From: Odoribacteraceae bacterium
Lineage (GTDB): Bacteria > Bacteroidota > Bacteroidia > Bacteroidales > Marinifilaceae
Direction: 5' to 3'
DNA length: 13,520 nucleotides
Assembly (NCBI GenBank): GCA_031267995.1
Contig: JAIRXZ010000130.1
Coordinates: forward strand, 1-13,520
Position 1 is the stretch's first letter, and the number at the start of each line of letters is the position of its first letter. The position numbers were made by a program, and so were the translations under genes. Positions 7,059-13,430 of this stretch are shown here, in pieces. A model generated the notes under the pieces. The model made no database searches and was not told the origin of the DNA. It saw nothing but the letters and a program-made list of their open reading frames with translations.

Positions 7059-7389
7059 AAGGGTTTTACGAGGATTTCCGGTTGCTCATCGGCCGTTGCC
7101 AAGGTAAAAAGATGGCTTTTTTATTAGCCGGCGGCCGTTGGCAAGCTTTCGGGAATCCCGCCGACCCGCCGCTGGCCGTCGGCAAGCTTTCGGGAATCCC
7201 GACGACCTGCCGCCGGCCGTCGGCAAGCTTTCGGGAATCCCGACGACCTGCCGCTGGCCGTCGGCAAGCTTTCGGGAATCCCGACGACCTGCCGCTGACC
7301 GTCGGCAAGGTTTCGGGAATCCCGACGACCTGCCGCTGACCGTCGGCGGGGTTTCGAGCGTCCTCGACGCCTTGCCGCTGGCCGTCGGC
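7059..7389. repeat. 41-bp palindromic tandem repeat array (about 8 units)
   Basis: Five near-identical 41-bp units run head to tail from 7143 to 7347 (starts 7143, 7184, 7225, 7266, 7307). They are flanked by a diverged unit on the right (7348-7389, 42 bp) and two strongly decayed units on the left (7059-7100 and 7101-7142, 42 bp each). Each core unit contains a HindIII-like AAGCTT (AAGGTT in the fifth), the palindrome TCGGGAATCCCGA (last base C in the first) and a second dyad, GCCG...CGGC, in GCCGCTGGCCGTCGGC. From the second core unit onward, CCGACG can also pair with CGTCGG on either side, so alternative folds are possible. The array fills most of the 433-base convergent gap between the S8 peptidase and the ABC-F gene. 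The rest of that gap (6977-7058 and 7390-7409) shows nothing I recognise. A 41-base period shifts reading frame each unit, so I treat the array as non-coding. Confidence 0.92.
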
Positions 7390-7409
7390 GCATTGAAATT
7401 CAGTACACC

Positions 7410-9020
7410 TTAATACATGCGCGCGATTTGCTCCTTGATCCGCTCGTCCGTGATATAATCGTCGAAATCCATCCGCTTGTCGATGATGCCCGACGGGGTC
7501 AGCTCGATCACCCGGTTGCAAACGGTTTGAATAAACTCGTGGTCGTGGGAATTCATCAGGATCACCCCCTTGAAATTTACCAGCGTGTTGTTAAACGCTT
7601 GAATCGACTCTAGATCAAGGTGATTCGCCGGGGAGTCCAGCAGCAGCACGTTGGCGTTGGATAGCATCATGCGGGCAATCATGCAGCGCATTTTTTCGCC
7701 GCCGGAGAGCACCTTCACCCGCTTGTAGATCTCCTCGCCCGAAAAGAGCATCTTCCCCAGGAAGCCCCGCAGGAAAGTCTCGCTGGTGTCCGCCGAGTAC
7801 TGTCCAAGCCACTCTACCAGTGTCATATCCGTCTCGAAGAAAGCGGAATTATCCAGCGGCAGGTAGGCGCTCGTGATCGTCACGCCCCAGGTGAAACTGC
7901 CGTCGTTCGGGCGCGCGTTGCCGGTGAGCACCTCCAGCAGGGCGGTCATCGCGCGCGGATCCCTGGAGAGGAAAATGATCTTGTCGCCGCGTTCCACCGT
8001 GAACTCGACGTCGCGAAACAGCCACTCGCCATCCATTTGTTTGCTCAACGCCCGCGTTTCCAGGATGCGGTCGCCCACCTCCCGCTCCGGCGTGAAGATG
8101 ATGCCGGGATATTTCCGCGTGGAGGGCAGAATCTCCTCCACGTCAAGCTTTTCCAGCATCTTTTTGCGGCTCGTCGTCTGCTTCGACTTCGCCACGTTCG
8201 CGCTGAACCGGGCGATAAACTCCAGCAACTCCTTCTTCTTCTCCTCCGCCTTTTTGTTTTTCGCCTGCGCCTGGCGCAAAGCGAGTTGACTCGATTCGTA
8301 CCAGAAGCTGTAGTTGCCGGCGAAGAGCTGCACCTTGCCGAAATCGATGTCCACCGAGTGGGTGCACACCGCGTCGAGGAAATGGCGGTCGTGGGATACC
8401 ACCAGCACGGTGTTTTCGTAATTCGACAGGTAATTTTCCAGCCACATCACCGTATCGAGGTCGAGATCGTTCGTCGGCTCGTCCAGCAGCAGGTTATCGG
8501 GCTTGCCGAACAAGGCCTGCGCCAGCAATACCCGCACTTTTTCCCTGCCGCTGACCTCCTTCATCAACGAGGCGTGAATTTCTTCGCGGACACCCAGGCC
8601 GCTCAGGAGGCTGGCCGCGTCGCTCTCCGCGTTCCAGCCGTCCATGGCGGCGAATTGCTCCTCCAATTCGGCCGCGCGCATCCCGTCGGCGTCGGAAAAA
8701 TCGGTCTTCGCGTAGATGGCGTCCTTCTCCCGCGCCACTTGCCAAAGGCGCTCGTGCCCCCGTAACACCGTCTCCAACACCGTACATTCGTCGTACGCGA
8801 AGTGATCCTGCTTCAATACCGAAAGCCGCTCGCCCGGCCCGAAAAAGACCGAGCCGCGCGTCGGTTCCAGCTCCCCGCTCAATATCCTTAATAGCGTTGA
8901 TTTGCCCGCGCCGTTCGCGCCAATCACCCCGTAACAGTTTCCCGGTGTGAACTTTAAGTTCACGTCCCGGAACAACGTCCTCTTCCCGAACTGTATCTCT
9001 AAGCCCGCAACTGTTATCAC
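7410..9020 (-). CDS. ABC-F family ATPase, YbiT-like, with degenerate second nucleotide site
   Basis: A 536-residue soluble protein with two ABC domains and no membrane segments, as in ABC-F translation factors that bind the ribosomal E site. Its layout follows YbiT. Domain 1 has an intact Walker A (GANGAGKST, 34-42), a variant signature (VSGREK, 156-161), Walker B LLLDEPTN (177-184) and the switch His210. A charged linker lies at about 240-300 (KKAEEKKKELLEFIARFSAN). Domain 2 has an intact signature LSGGEK (438-443). Its Walker A is LSRDPRAMTALL (351-362), with no GxxGxGK(S/T), and its Walker B is LLLDSPANHLD, with Ser463 in place of the catalytic Glu. The composite site formed by Walker A1 and signature 2 is thus preserved while the other is dead. 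From memory, the lost second Walker A is common in Bacteroidota relatives, but the Glu to Ser change is not. The start is GTG at 9018-9020, supported by AGGG four bases upstream and a promoter at 9055-9062. Confidence 0.93.
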   Translation of the reverse strand: MITVAGLEIQFGKRTLFRDVNLKFTPGNCYGVIGANGAGKSTLLRILSGELEPTRGSVFFGPGERLSVLKQDHFAYDECTVLETVLRGHERLWQVAREKDAIYAKTDFSDADGMRAAELEEQFAAMDGWNAESDAASLLSGLGVREEIHASLMKEVSGREKVRVLLAQALFGKPDNLLLDEPTNDLDLDTVMWLENYLSNYENTVLVVSHDRHFLDAVCTHSVDIDFGKVQLFAGNYSFWYESSQLALRQAQAKNKKAEEKKKELLEFIARFSANVAKSKQTTSRKKMLEKLDVEEILPSTRKYPGIIFTPEREVGDRILETRALSKQMDGEWLFRDVEFTVERGDKIIFLSRDPRAMTALLEVLTGNARPNDGSFTWGVTITSAYLPLDNSAFFETDMTLVEWLGQYSADTSETFLRGFLGKMLFSGEEIYKRVKVLSGGEKMRCMIARMMLSNANVLLLDSPANHLDLESIQAFNNTLVNFKGVILMNSHDHEFIQTVCNRVIELTPSGIIDKRMDFDDYITDERIKEQIARMY

Positions 9021-9054
9021 TTTTCCCTATTTTTTGTTTTACTTTTTGAAGCCG

Positions 9055-9062
9055 CAAAGGTA
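9055..9062 (-). promoter_or_regulatory. -7 box of the ABC-F gene promoter
   Basis: On the minus strand TACCTTTG is a perfect TAnnTTTG and continues as CGG. The -33 region at the 19-base distance is T-rich (within GCGTTTTTTG) but the TTTG lies about 15 bases away, so the upstream box is imperfect. The GTG start is 34 bases downstream of the box. Confidence 0.6.
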
Positions 9063-9132
9063 ATACGATTTTTCAGACAAAAAACGCGAAACGCCCTCTT
9101 TCCGCCGGGTGGTTTCGCGAGGTCGCGACGCC

Positions 9133-9174
9133 TCCGCAAGGGGCGGAATTTTTAGCGCCGGAATTCCTTGCGGA
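9133..9174. promoter_or_regulatory. nested inverted repeat overlapping the bamD -33 box
   Basis: TCCGCAAGG (9133-9141) and CCTTGCGGA (9166-9174) are perfect 9-bp inverted arms 24 bases apart. A nested GGCG/CGCC pair sits at 9142-9145 and 9156-9159. The right arm covers the -33 box of the bamD promoter. It could be an operator for a dimeric regulator or a structural element between divergent genes. No T-run follows the arms on either strand, so it does not look like a terminator. Confidence 0.5.
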
Positions 9175-9197
9175 TTGATAATTATCGTTTATCTTCG
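9167..9197 (+). promoter_or_regulatory. Bacteroidota housekeeping promoter of bamD
   Basis: CTTG (9167-9170) and TATCTTCG (9190-9197) are separated by exactly 19 bases, and CGAGG-like sequence follows. Both boxes lie upstream of the ATG at 9219. This excludes the in-frame TTG at 9168 as the start codon, because it is the -33 box. Confidence 0.75.
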
Positions 9198-9218
9198 CGA
9201 GGCAAAAAAAGCAAGGCT

Positions 9219-10028
9219 ATGACGAGAAATTTTTTGGGCTTTTTACTTGGCTGCATCACGCTGATCTCGTGTGGAGAGTACCAGCAACTCCTTAAAAGCG
9301 AGGACTACCCGTTGATGTACCGGAAGGCTATCGAGTATTATAACCGGGGAGATTACAAGCGGGCGGAGGAGTTGTTTACCGGCATTCGCAGCGTGTTTAG
9401 AGGGCACGCGCAGGGAGCCACGGTGGACTATTATTGTGCCTTGTGCAGCTATAACCAAAGACGTTACGAGGATGCCGTGGCGCATTTTCGATATTTCGTG
9501 AAGAATTACCCGGAGCATGAAAGCGTGGAGGATTGCCTCTATATGATAGGTTATTGCAACTATTTGTCGTCGCCTAACGTGCGTTTAGACCAGACCGTTA
9601 CGGAGGAGGCCATCAAGGATTTCCAACTGTTCCTGTCGCGCTACCCGGATAATTATCGCAAGGAGCAGATCAACGAGTACATGGATATTATGCGCGACAA
9701 GTTGTCGTACAAGGATTTCCTCTCTGCCGAGAATTATTACCGGCGGGAGCATTACAAGGCGGCGGTGATCAGTCTGGACAATTGCCTGAAGGATTATCCC
9801 GGCACCAAGTACCGCGAGGAGATTATGTACATGCTCTTTAACTCGAAGTACGAGATTGCCTATAATAGTTACGAGGAGCTACAGTACGAGCGCTTTACCG
9901 AGGCCAAGGAGGAGTACTATTTCTTTATCGACGAGTATCCCAATAGCCGGTACGCCAGCCTGATGGCTAAAAAATACGAGACGATTAACGAGTACCTGGA
10001 GCGTCTCACCCCGACAACGGAGGAGTAA
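9219..10028 (+). CDS. bamD: outer membrane protein assembly factor BamD (TPR lipoprotein)
   Basis: A 269-residue lipoprotein of the BAM complex, which folds beta-barrel proteins into the outer membrane. The signal peptide MTRNFLGFLLGCITLISC ends in a lipobox (LISC) with Cys18 as the lipidated residue. The mature start, GEYQQLLKSEDYPLMYRKA, is typical of Bacteroidota BamD. Tetratricopeptide repeats fill the rest, for example AIEYYNRGDYKRAEELF, CSYNQRRYEDAVAHFRYFV and YYRREHYKAAVISLDNCL, each followed by the (N/D)YP turn seen in BamD/YfiO proteins. Length is close to the usual size of 250-290. The start at 9219 is chosen because the promoter lies at 9167-9197 and the signal peptide begins there. 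It heads the run bamD, rpoZ (31-base gap), coaBC, an order conserved in Bacteroidota. Confidence 0.95.
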   Translation: MTRNFLGFLLGCITLISCGEYQQLLKSEDYPLMYRKAIEYYNRGDYKRAEELFTGIRSVFRGHAQGATVDYYCALCSYNQRRYEDAVAHFRYFVKNYPEHESVEDCLYMIGYCNYLSSPNVRLDQTVTEEAIKDFQLFLSRYPDNYRKEQINEYMDIMRDKLSYKDFLSAENYYRREHYKAAVISLDNCLKDYPGTKYREEIMYMLFNSKYEIAYNSYEELQYERFTEAKEEYYFFIDEYPNSRYASLMAKKYETINEYLERLTPTTEE

Positions 10029-10059
10029 CATCAAATAAACGCATAAACATAAACGCATC

Positions 10060-10407
10060 ATGGTTGATTTCAAGAAAATTAAAGCGTCCAGCAACACCAT
10101 CACGAGGAACCCTGCCGCCCTCTCCGCGAAGGCGGATAGCATCTACGAGGCGGTTGCCGTCATCGGGCGGAGGGCTAACCAGATCTCCGTGGAGATGAAG
10201 GAGGAGCTGAGCAGGAAGTTGCAAGAGTTTGCCTCGTATGCCGATAACCTGGAGGAGGTGTTTGAAAACCGGGAGCAGATAGAAATTTCCAAGTTCTACG
10301 AGCGGATTCCGAAGCCCGTGCTGATTGCTACCCAGGAGTTTGAGGAGGGCGAGATCTATTACCGCAATCCGGCCAAGGGAAAGGGAAGCACGAAGGAGAA
10401 AGAGTAG
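10060..10407 (+). CDS. rpoZ: DNA-directed RNA polymerase omega subunit (Bacteroidota RpoZ)
   Basis: A 115-residue small, charged cytoplasmic protein. The stretch SIYEAVAVIGRRANQIS (27-43) corresponds to the omega helix that in other bacteria reads like (F/Y)ExVxVxxRRAxQL. The C-terminal part, KPVLIATQEFEEGEIYYRNP (85-104), resembles the omega tail peculiar to Bacteroidota. Omega assists assembly and stability of the beta-prime subunit. Its position between bamD and coaBC supports the call, since that order is usual in this phylum. The ATG at 10060 follows an A-rich leader. A hairpin terminator begins 20 bases after the stop. Similarity to classical RpoZ is low, so the call rests on these motifs plus context. 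Confidence 0.85.
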   Translation: MVDFKKIKASSNTITRNPAALSAKADSIYEAVAVIGRRANQISVEMKEELSRKLQEFASYADNLEEVFENREQIEISKFYERIPKPVLIATQEFEEGEIYYRNPAKGKGSTKEKE

Positions 10408-10427
10408 ATCGAGGGAGATCAAAACCA

Positions 10428-10456
10428 AAGGCTGTATGAAATGCAGCCTTATTTTT
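10428..10456 (+). terminator. intrinsic terminator or attenuator between rpoZ and coaBC
   Basis: AAGGCTG (10428-10434) and CAGCCTT (10444-10450) form a perfect 7-bp stem with a 9-base loop, followed by ATTTTT. It would stop or reduce transcription from the bamD promoter before coaBC. Only 23 bases lie between the T-run and the coaBC start, too few for a full new promoter. An in-frame ATG at 10441 lies in the loop/stem and is unlikely to be used. Confidence 0.75.
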
Positions 10457-10469
10457 CGATATGTAATAT

Positions 10470-10475
10470 AAGGAG
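10470..10475 (+). promoter_or_regulatory. strong Shine-Dalgarno that fixes the coaBC start
   Basis: AAGGAG lies four bases before the ATG at 10480. It is the clearest Shine-Dalgarno of any plus-strand gene in the window, where leaders are otherwise A-rich, as usual in Bacteroidota. It selects 10480 over the upstream in-frame ATG at 10441. Confidence 0.75.
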
Positions 10476-10479
10476 CACC

Positions 10480-11679
10480 ATGCTGGAGAAGAATATCCTG
10501 TTAGGCATCACGGGCAGCATCGCGGCGTACAAGGCGGCGACGCTGGCGCGCTTGCTGGTGAAAGAGGGAGCCGCGGTGAAGGTGGTGATGTCCCCGCTGG
10601 CCAAGGAGTTTGTTACCCCGCTGACGATGGCCACGCTGACGAAGAACCCGATCGCGGTGGAGTTTTTCGACCCGGAGAGCGGGGCGTGGCACTCGCATGT
10701 TGCCCTGGGCGTGTGGGCGGATCTCTACCTGGTGGCTCCCGCGTCGGCCAATACCATCGGCAAGATGGCCGCGGGGGTGGCGGATAATTTGCTGCTGACG
10801 ACTTACTTGTCGGCGCGTTGCCCGGTGATGATCGCGCCGGCGATGGACGCGGATATGTACGGGCATCCCGCCGTGCAGCACAATCTGGAGATGTTGCGCT
10901 CGCGGGGGAACGTGGTCGTCGAACCGGGGTGCGGCGAGCTGGCCAGCGGTCTCGTGGGGAAGGGAAGGATGGAGGAGCCGGAGCAGATTTTTGCCGCCGT
11001 CAGCCGATTTTTTGCCCCGCGGGACATGGCGGGAGTGAAGGTGCTGCTGACGGCAGGCCCCACGCACGAGCAGATTGATCCCGTGCGCTTTATCGGGAAC
11101 CACTCGTCGGGCAAGATGGGCTACGCGCTGGCCGAGGAGCTGGCCAACCGCGGGGCGGAGGCGATTCTGATCAGCGGGCCAACGTCGCTCTCCGTTTCGC
11201 GGGCCGTGCGGCGCGTGGACGTTACCTCGGCGGAGGAGATGTACGAGGCGGCGGTTTCTCTCTTTCCCACGGTGGATGTCGGGGTGCTGTGCGCGGCTGT
11301 TTCCGACTTCGCGCCCCTCCGCGTGTCGCCGGAAAAGCTCAAGCGGACGGGCGAGGAGTTGCAGCTTACCCTGCGCCCGACGCGGGATATCGCCGCGGCG
11401 CTGGGGGAGATGAAAAGCCAACGGCAACGTCTGGTGGGCTTCGCGCTGGAAACCGGCAACGAGGAGGCCAATGCCCGCGATAAGATGCGGCGTAAGAACC
11501 TGGATATGATCGTGCTCAACAGCCTAAACGACGCCGGCGCCGGCTTCCGTGGCGATACCAATAAGGTCACGATCATCCCCGCCCAAGGCGCTCCCACCGT
11601 CTATCCCCTGAAGCCCAAGCGAGCCGTGGCCGCGGATATCGCGGACAAGATCGCCGGCATCCTCAACATGCAGAGATAA
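10480..11679 (+). CDS. coaBC: bifunctional phosphopantothenoylcysteine decarboxylase / phosphopantothenate-cysteine ligase
   Basis: A 399-residue cytoplasmic enzyme for two steps of coenzyme A synthesis. CoaB joins 4'-phosphopantothenate to cysteine using CTP, and CoaC decarboxylates the product using FMN. The N-terminal flavoprotein domain begins ILLGITGSIAAYKA (6-19), with the catalytic His near 73 (WHSHVALG), the PASANTIGKMAAGVADN segment (87-103) and PAMDADM (120-126). The substrate-clamp motif reads GELASGLVGKGRM (152-164), with Ser where E. coli has the Cys of ACG. The CoaB domain begins near 186 (VLLTAGPTHEQIDPVRFIGN) and contains NHSSGKMG (207-214), AAVSDF (272-277) and the KLKR lysine region (286-289). 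It ends with FALETGNEE and RKNLD. The start is set by the AAGGAG at 10470. pyrB follows after 19 bases. From memory, Bacteroidota usually have recN nearby downstream; here pyrBI takes that place. Confidence 0.96.
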   Translation: MLEKNILLGITGSIAAYKAATLARLLVKEGAAVKVVMSPLAKEFVTPLTMATLTKNPIAVEFFDPESGAWHSHVALGVWADLYLVAPASANTIGKMAAGVADNLLLTTYLSARCPVMIAPAMDADMYGHPAVQHNLEMLRSRGNVVVEPGCGELASGLVGKGRMEEPEQIFAAVSRFFAPRDMAGVKVLLTAGPTHEQIDPVRFIGNHSSGKMGYALAEELANRGAEAILISGPTSLSVSRAVRRVDVTSAEEMYEAAVSLFPTVDVGVLCAAVSDFAPLRVSPEKLKRTGEELQLTLRPTRDIAAALGEMKSQRQRLVGFALETGNEEANARDKMRRKNLDMIVLNSLNDAGAGFRGDTNKVTIIPAQGAPTVYPLKPKRAVAADIADKIAGILNMQR

Positions 11680-11698
11680 ACAACTTAAATACACCCTT

Positions 11699-12610
11699 AT
11701 GAATACACGTAGCTTAGTATCCATCACCGACTACTCGCGGGCTGACATCCTGGACGTGCTGCAAACCGCCTCCCGATTCGAGGAAAACCCGAACAGCAAC
11801 CTCCTGGCCGGCAAAGTGGTTGCTTCCCTGTTCTTTGAACCTTCCACGCGCACCCGCCTGAGCTTCGAGACCGCCATCAGCCGCATGGGTGGGCGCATCG
11901 TCGGCTTCTCGGATGCGTCCTCCACCAGCACCAGCAAGGGGGAGTCGCTGAAGGACACCATCAAGATGGTTGATAATTACTGCGACCTCATCGTCATGCG
12001 TCACCCCCTCGAGGGCGCGGCGCGCTTCGCCAGCGAGATTGCCTCGGTGCCGGTGATCAATGCCGGCGATGGCGCCAACCAGCACCCCAGCCAAACGATG
12101 CTCGACCTCTACTCCATCTACAAGACGCAGGGACGGCTGGAGAACCTGAATATCTGCATGGTGGGCGACCTGAAGTACGGGCGTACAGTCCACTCCCTCC
12201 TGCAGGCGATGAGCAACTTTAGTCCTGTCTTCCACTTTATCTCGCCCCGCGAGTTGGAGATGCCGGCTTCCTACAAGCTCTTTCTGGATAAGTTACAGAT
12301 CCCGTATCACGAACACCGCGAGCTGGATGAGGTGATCAACAAGGCGGATATCCTCTACATGACCCGCGTGCAGCGCGAACGCTTCGCCGACCCGCTGGAG
12401 TACGAGAAGGTGAAGAACGTCTATGTCCTGCGCAATTCCATGCTGGCGGGCACCAGAGAAAACTTGCGCATCCTCCACCCCCTGCCCCGCGTCAACGAAA
12501 TTAACGAGGACGTGGACGAAAACGCCAAAGCCTACTACTTCCACCAGGCGCGCAATGGCGTCTACACCAGGCAGGCAATCATATTCAAGGCATTAGGATT
12601 AGAATCATAA
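11699..12610 (+). CDS. pyrB: aspartate carbamoyltransferase, catalytic subunit
   Basis: A 303-residue enzyme that condenses carbamoyl phosphate with aspartate, the committed step of pyrimidine synthesis in the cytoplasm. The carbamoyl-phosphate site FEPSTRTR is at 46-53. The 80s loop with SKGES (79-83) and the following lysine at 85 are intact, as are HPLEG (102-106), DGANQHPSQTMLD (124-136), GDLKYGRTVHSL (156-167) and LHPLPRVNEI near the C-terminus. Length matches the E. coli catalytic chain (about 310). It lies 19 bases after coaBC and 12 bases before pyrI, so the three are probably on one transcript. No pyrimidine attenuator or riboswitch fits in the 19-base gap. The pairing with PyrI indicates the class B, allosterically regulated holoenzyme. 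Confidence 0.98.
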   Translation: MNTRSLVSITDYSRADILDVLQTASRFEENPNSNLLAGKVVASLFFEPSTRTRLSFETAISRMGGRIVGFSDASSTSTSKGESLKDTIKMVDNYCDLIVMRHPLEGAARFASEIASVPVINAGDGANQHPSQTMLDLYSIYKTQGRLENLNICMVGDLKYGRTVHSLLQAMSNFSPVFHFISPRELEMPASYKLFLDKLQIPYHEHRELDEVINKADILYMTRVQRERFADPLEYEKVKNVYVLRNSMLAGTRENLRILHPLPRVNEINEDVDENAKAYYFHQARNGVYTRQAIIFKALGLES

Positions 12611-12622
12611 ACACATAGCGTC

Positions 12623-13081
12623 ATGGCAGCAAAGAAAGAGCTACAGGTAAGCGCCGTGGAAAACGGCACGGTCATCGACCATATCCCCGCGCGAAAACTA
12701 TTCGACGTCATCAACATCCTCGGCATCGCCTCGTGCGACAATACCGTCACCTTCGGCTATAACCTGGCCAGCAACAAGCTGGGGAAGAAGGCCATCATCA
12801 AAATATCAAACAAGTTTCTCGTGGACGAGGAGATCAATAAACTCGCCCTGGTTGCTCCCTCGGCGAAGATCAACATCATCGAAAACTTCGAGGTCACGGA
12901 CAAGAAGCTCGTCAACATCCCGACAAAGGTGGGGGGTATCGTCCGCTGCGTCAACCCGAGCTGCATCACCAACCACCAGAACGTCAAGACCAAATTCGAG
13001 GTGGTGGGAAGCAGCCCCATCGTCCTGCGCTGCCACTACTGCGAAAAACTAACCGACCAGGAGCAAATGCAGATACTCTAA
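12623..13081 (+). CDS. pyrI: aspartate carbamoyltransferase, regulatory subunit
   Basis: A 152-residue regulatory chain that binds CTP (inhibitor) and ATP (activator) and assembles with PyrB trimers. The N-terminal allosteric domain has the VSAVENGTVIDHIPA motif (9-23), where the equivalents of the E. coli nucleotide-binding Asp and His (D19, H20) are seen, and a lysine pair in NKLGKKAIIKI (51-61). The zinc domain keeps all four cysteines, Cys109, Cys114, Cys137 and Cys140, in the CX4C and CX2C spacing. The usual length is about 150. It follows pyrB by 12 bases with an A-rich leader and no SD. A terminator lies 85 bases after its stop. Confidence 0.98.
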   Translation: MAAKKELQVSAVENGTVIDHIPARKLFDVINILGIASCDNTVTFGYNLASNKLGKKAIIKISNKFLVDEEINKLALVAPSAKINIIENFEVTDKKLVNIPTKVGGIVRCVNPSCITNHQNVKTKFEVVGSSPIVLRCHYCEKLTDQEQMQIL

Positions 13082-13092
13082 GGCAATCTTCC

Positions 13093-13141
13093 CGCCGGTG
13101 CCCTCCCCATCCCCCTCGCCGGTGCGCCTCCCATCCCCCCT
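13093..13141 (+). repeat. C-rich imperfect direct duplication (24/25 bp)
   Basis: CGCCGGTGC starts at 13093 and at 13117, each followed by a C-rich tail of the form CCTCCCCATCCCCC. The two units differ by a few bases and one inserted C. It lies between the pyrI stop and its terminator. The tract is strongly strand-biased toward C and has no coding sense that I can see. Confidence 0.6.
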
Positions 13142-13165
13142 CGCCCCCGAATCCATAACATCTAA

Positions 13166-13195
13166 CCGTGCGCGCCGTCGTGCGGTTTCTTTTTT
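13166..13195 (+). terminator. rho-independent terminator after pyrI
   Basis: CCGTGCG (13166-13172) and CGTGCGG (13179-13185) pair over 7 bp including two G-T wobbles, around a 6-base loop. TTTCTTTTTT follows directly. This is the likely end of the coaBC-pyrBI transcript. Confidence 0.7.
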
Positions 13196-13231
13196 ATCCC
13201 CCTGATCTTCCCCCATCCCACCTGCCCTCGC

Positions 13232-13351
13232 CCGTGATGTGAGACGTAGCACGCTACGTCTCTACTGATTTCCATAACCTGCGATCTGTAATCGTTCCAT
13301 GAATTTGTAAGCACCTCTGTAGAGACGTAGCATGCTACGTCTCCCGTGATG
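13232..13351. mobile_element. MITE-like element with palindromic terminal inverted repeats and 8-bp flanking direct repeats
   Basis: Two copies of GAGACGTAGC-AY-GCTACGTCTC lie at 13241-13262 and 13322-13343. Each is itself a palindrome. The adjoining TAC (13263-13265) and GTA (13319-13321) extend them to 25-bp terminal inverted repeats with one mismatch. The 53-base interior (13266-13318) has no ORF. The 8-mer CCGTGATG occurs immediately outside both ends (13232-13239 and 13344-13351; one extra T on the left), as expected of a target-site duplication. With no transposase, this fits a non-autonomous element of about 104 bp. It sits in the 349-base gap between pyrI and the next gene, which otherwise holds the C-rich duplication and the terminator. 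The parent transposon family is unknown. Confidence 0.75.
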
Positions 13352-13430
13352 CCAATCCCCCAAAAAAATCGCCGCACGCACCACCGTACGCTATCCTTTT
13401 TACCTCCCGCCCGCAGCCCATCCCGCCCCG

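Noticed and set aside
7143..7347. CRISPR array or integron attC cassette array
   Set aside because: The units are contiguous with no variable spacers, no cas genes are near, and there are no cassette ORFs or integrase between the repeats.
7066..7521. Open frames of 85-151 codons on both strands across the 41-bp repeats
   Set aside because: The repeat has no stop in any frame and its 41-base period shifts frame each unit, so the peptides merely restate the repeat. The minus-strand frame also overlaps the end of the ABC-F gene.
9168..9218. Upstream TTG start adding 17 residues to BamD
   Set aside because: That TTG is part of the -33 promoter box and the -7 box follows it, so it would not be transcribed. 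The signal peptide begins at 9219.
10441..10479. Upstream ATG start for CoaBC
   Set aside because: It lies in the terminator hairpin and adds 13 residues not typical of CoaBC, while AAGGAG precedes the ATG at 10480.
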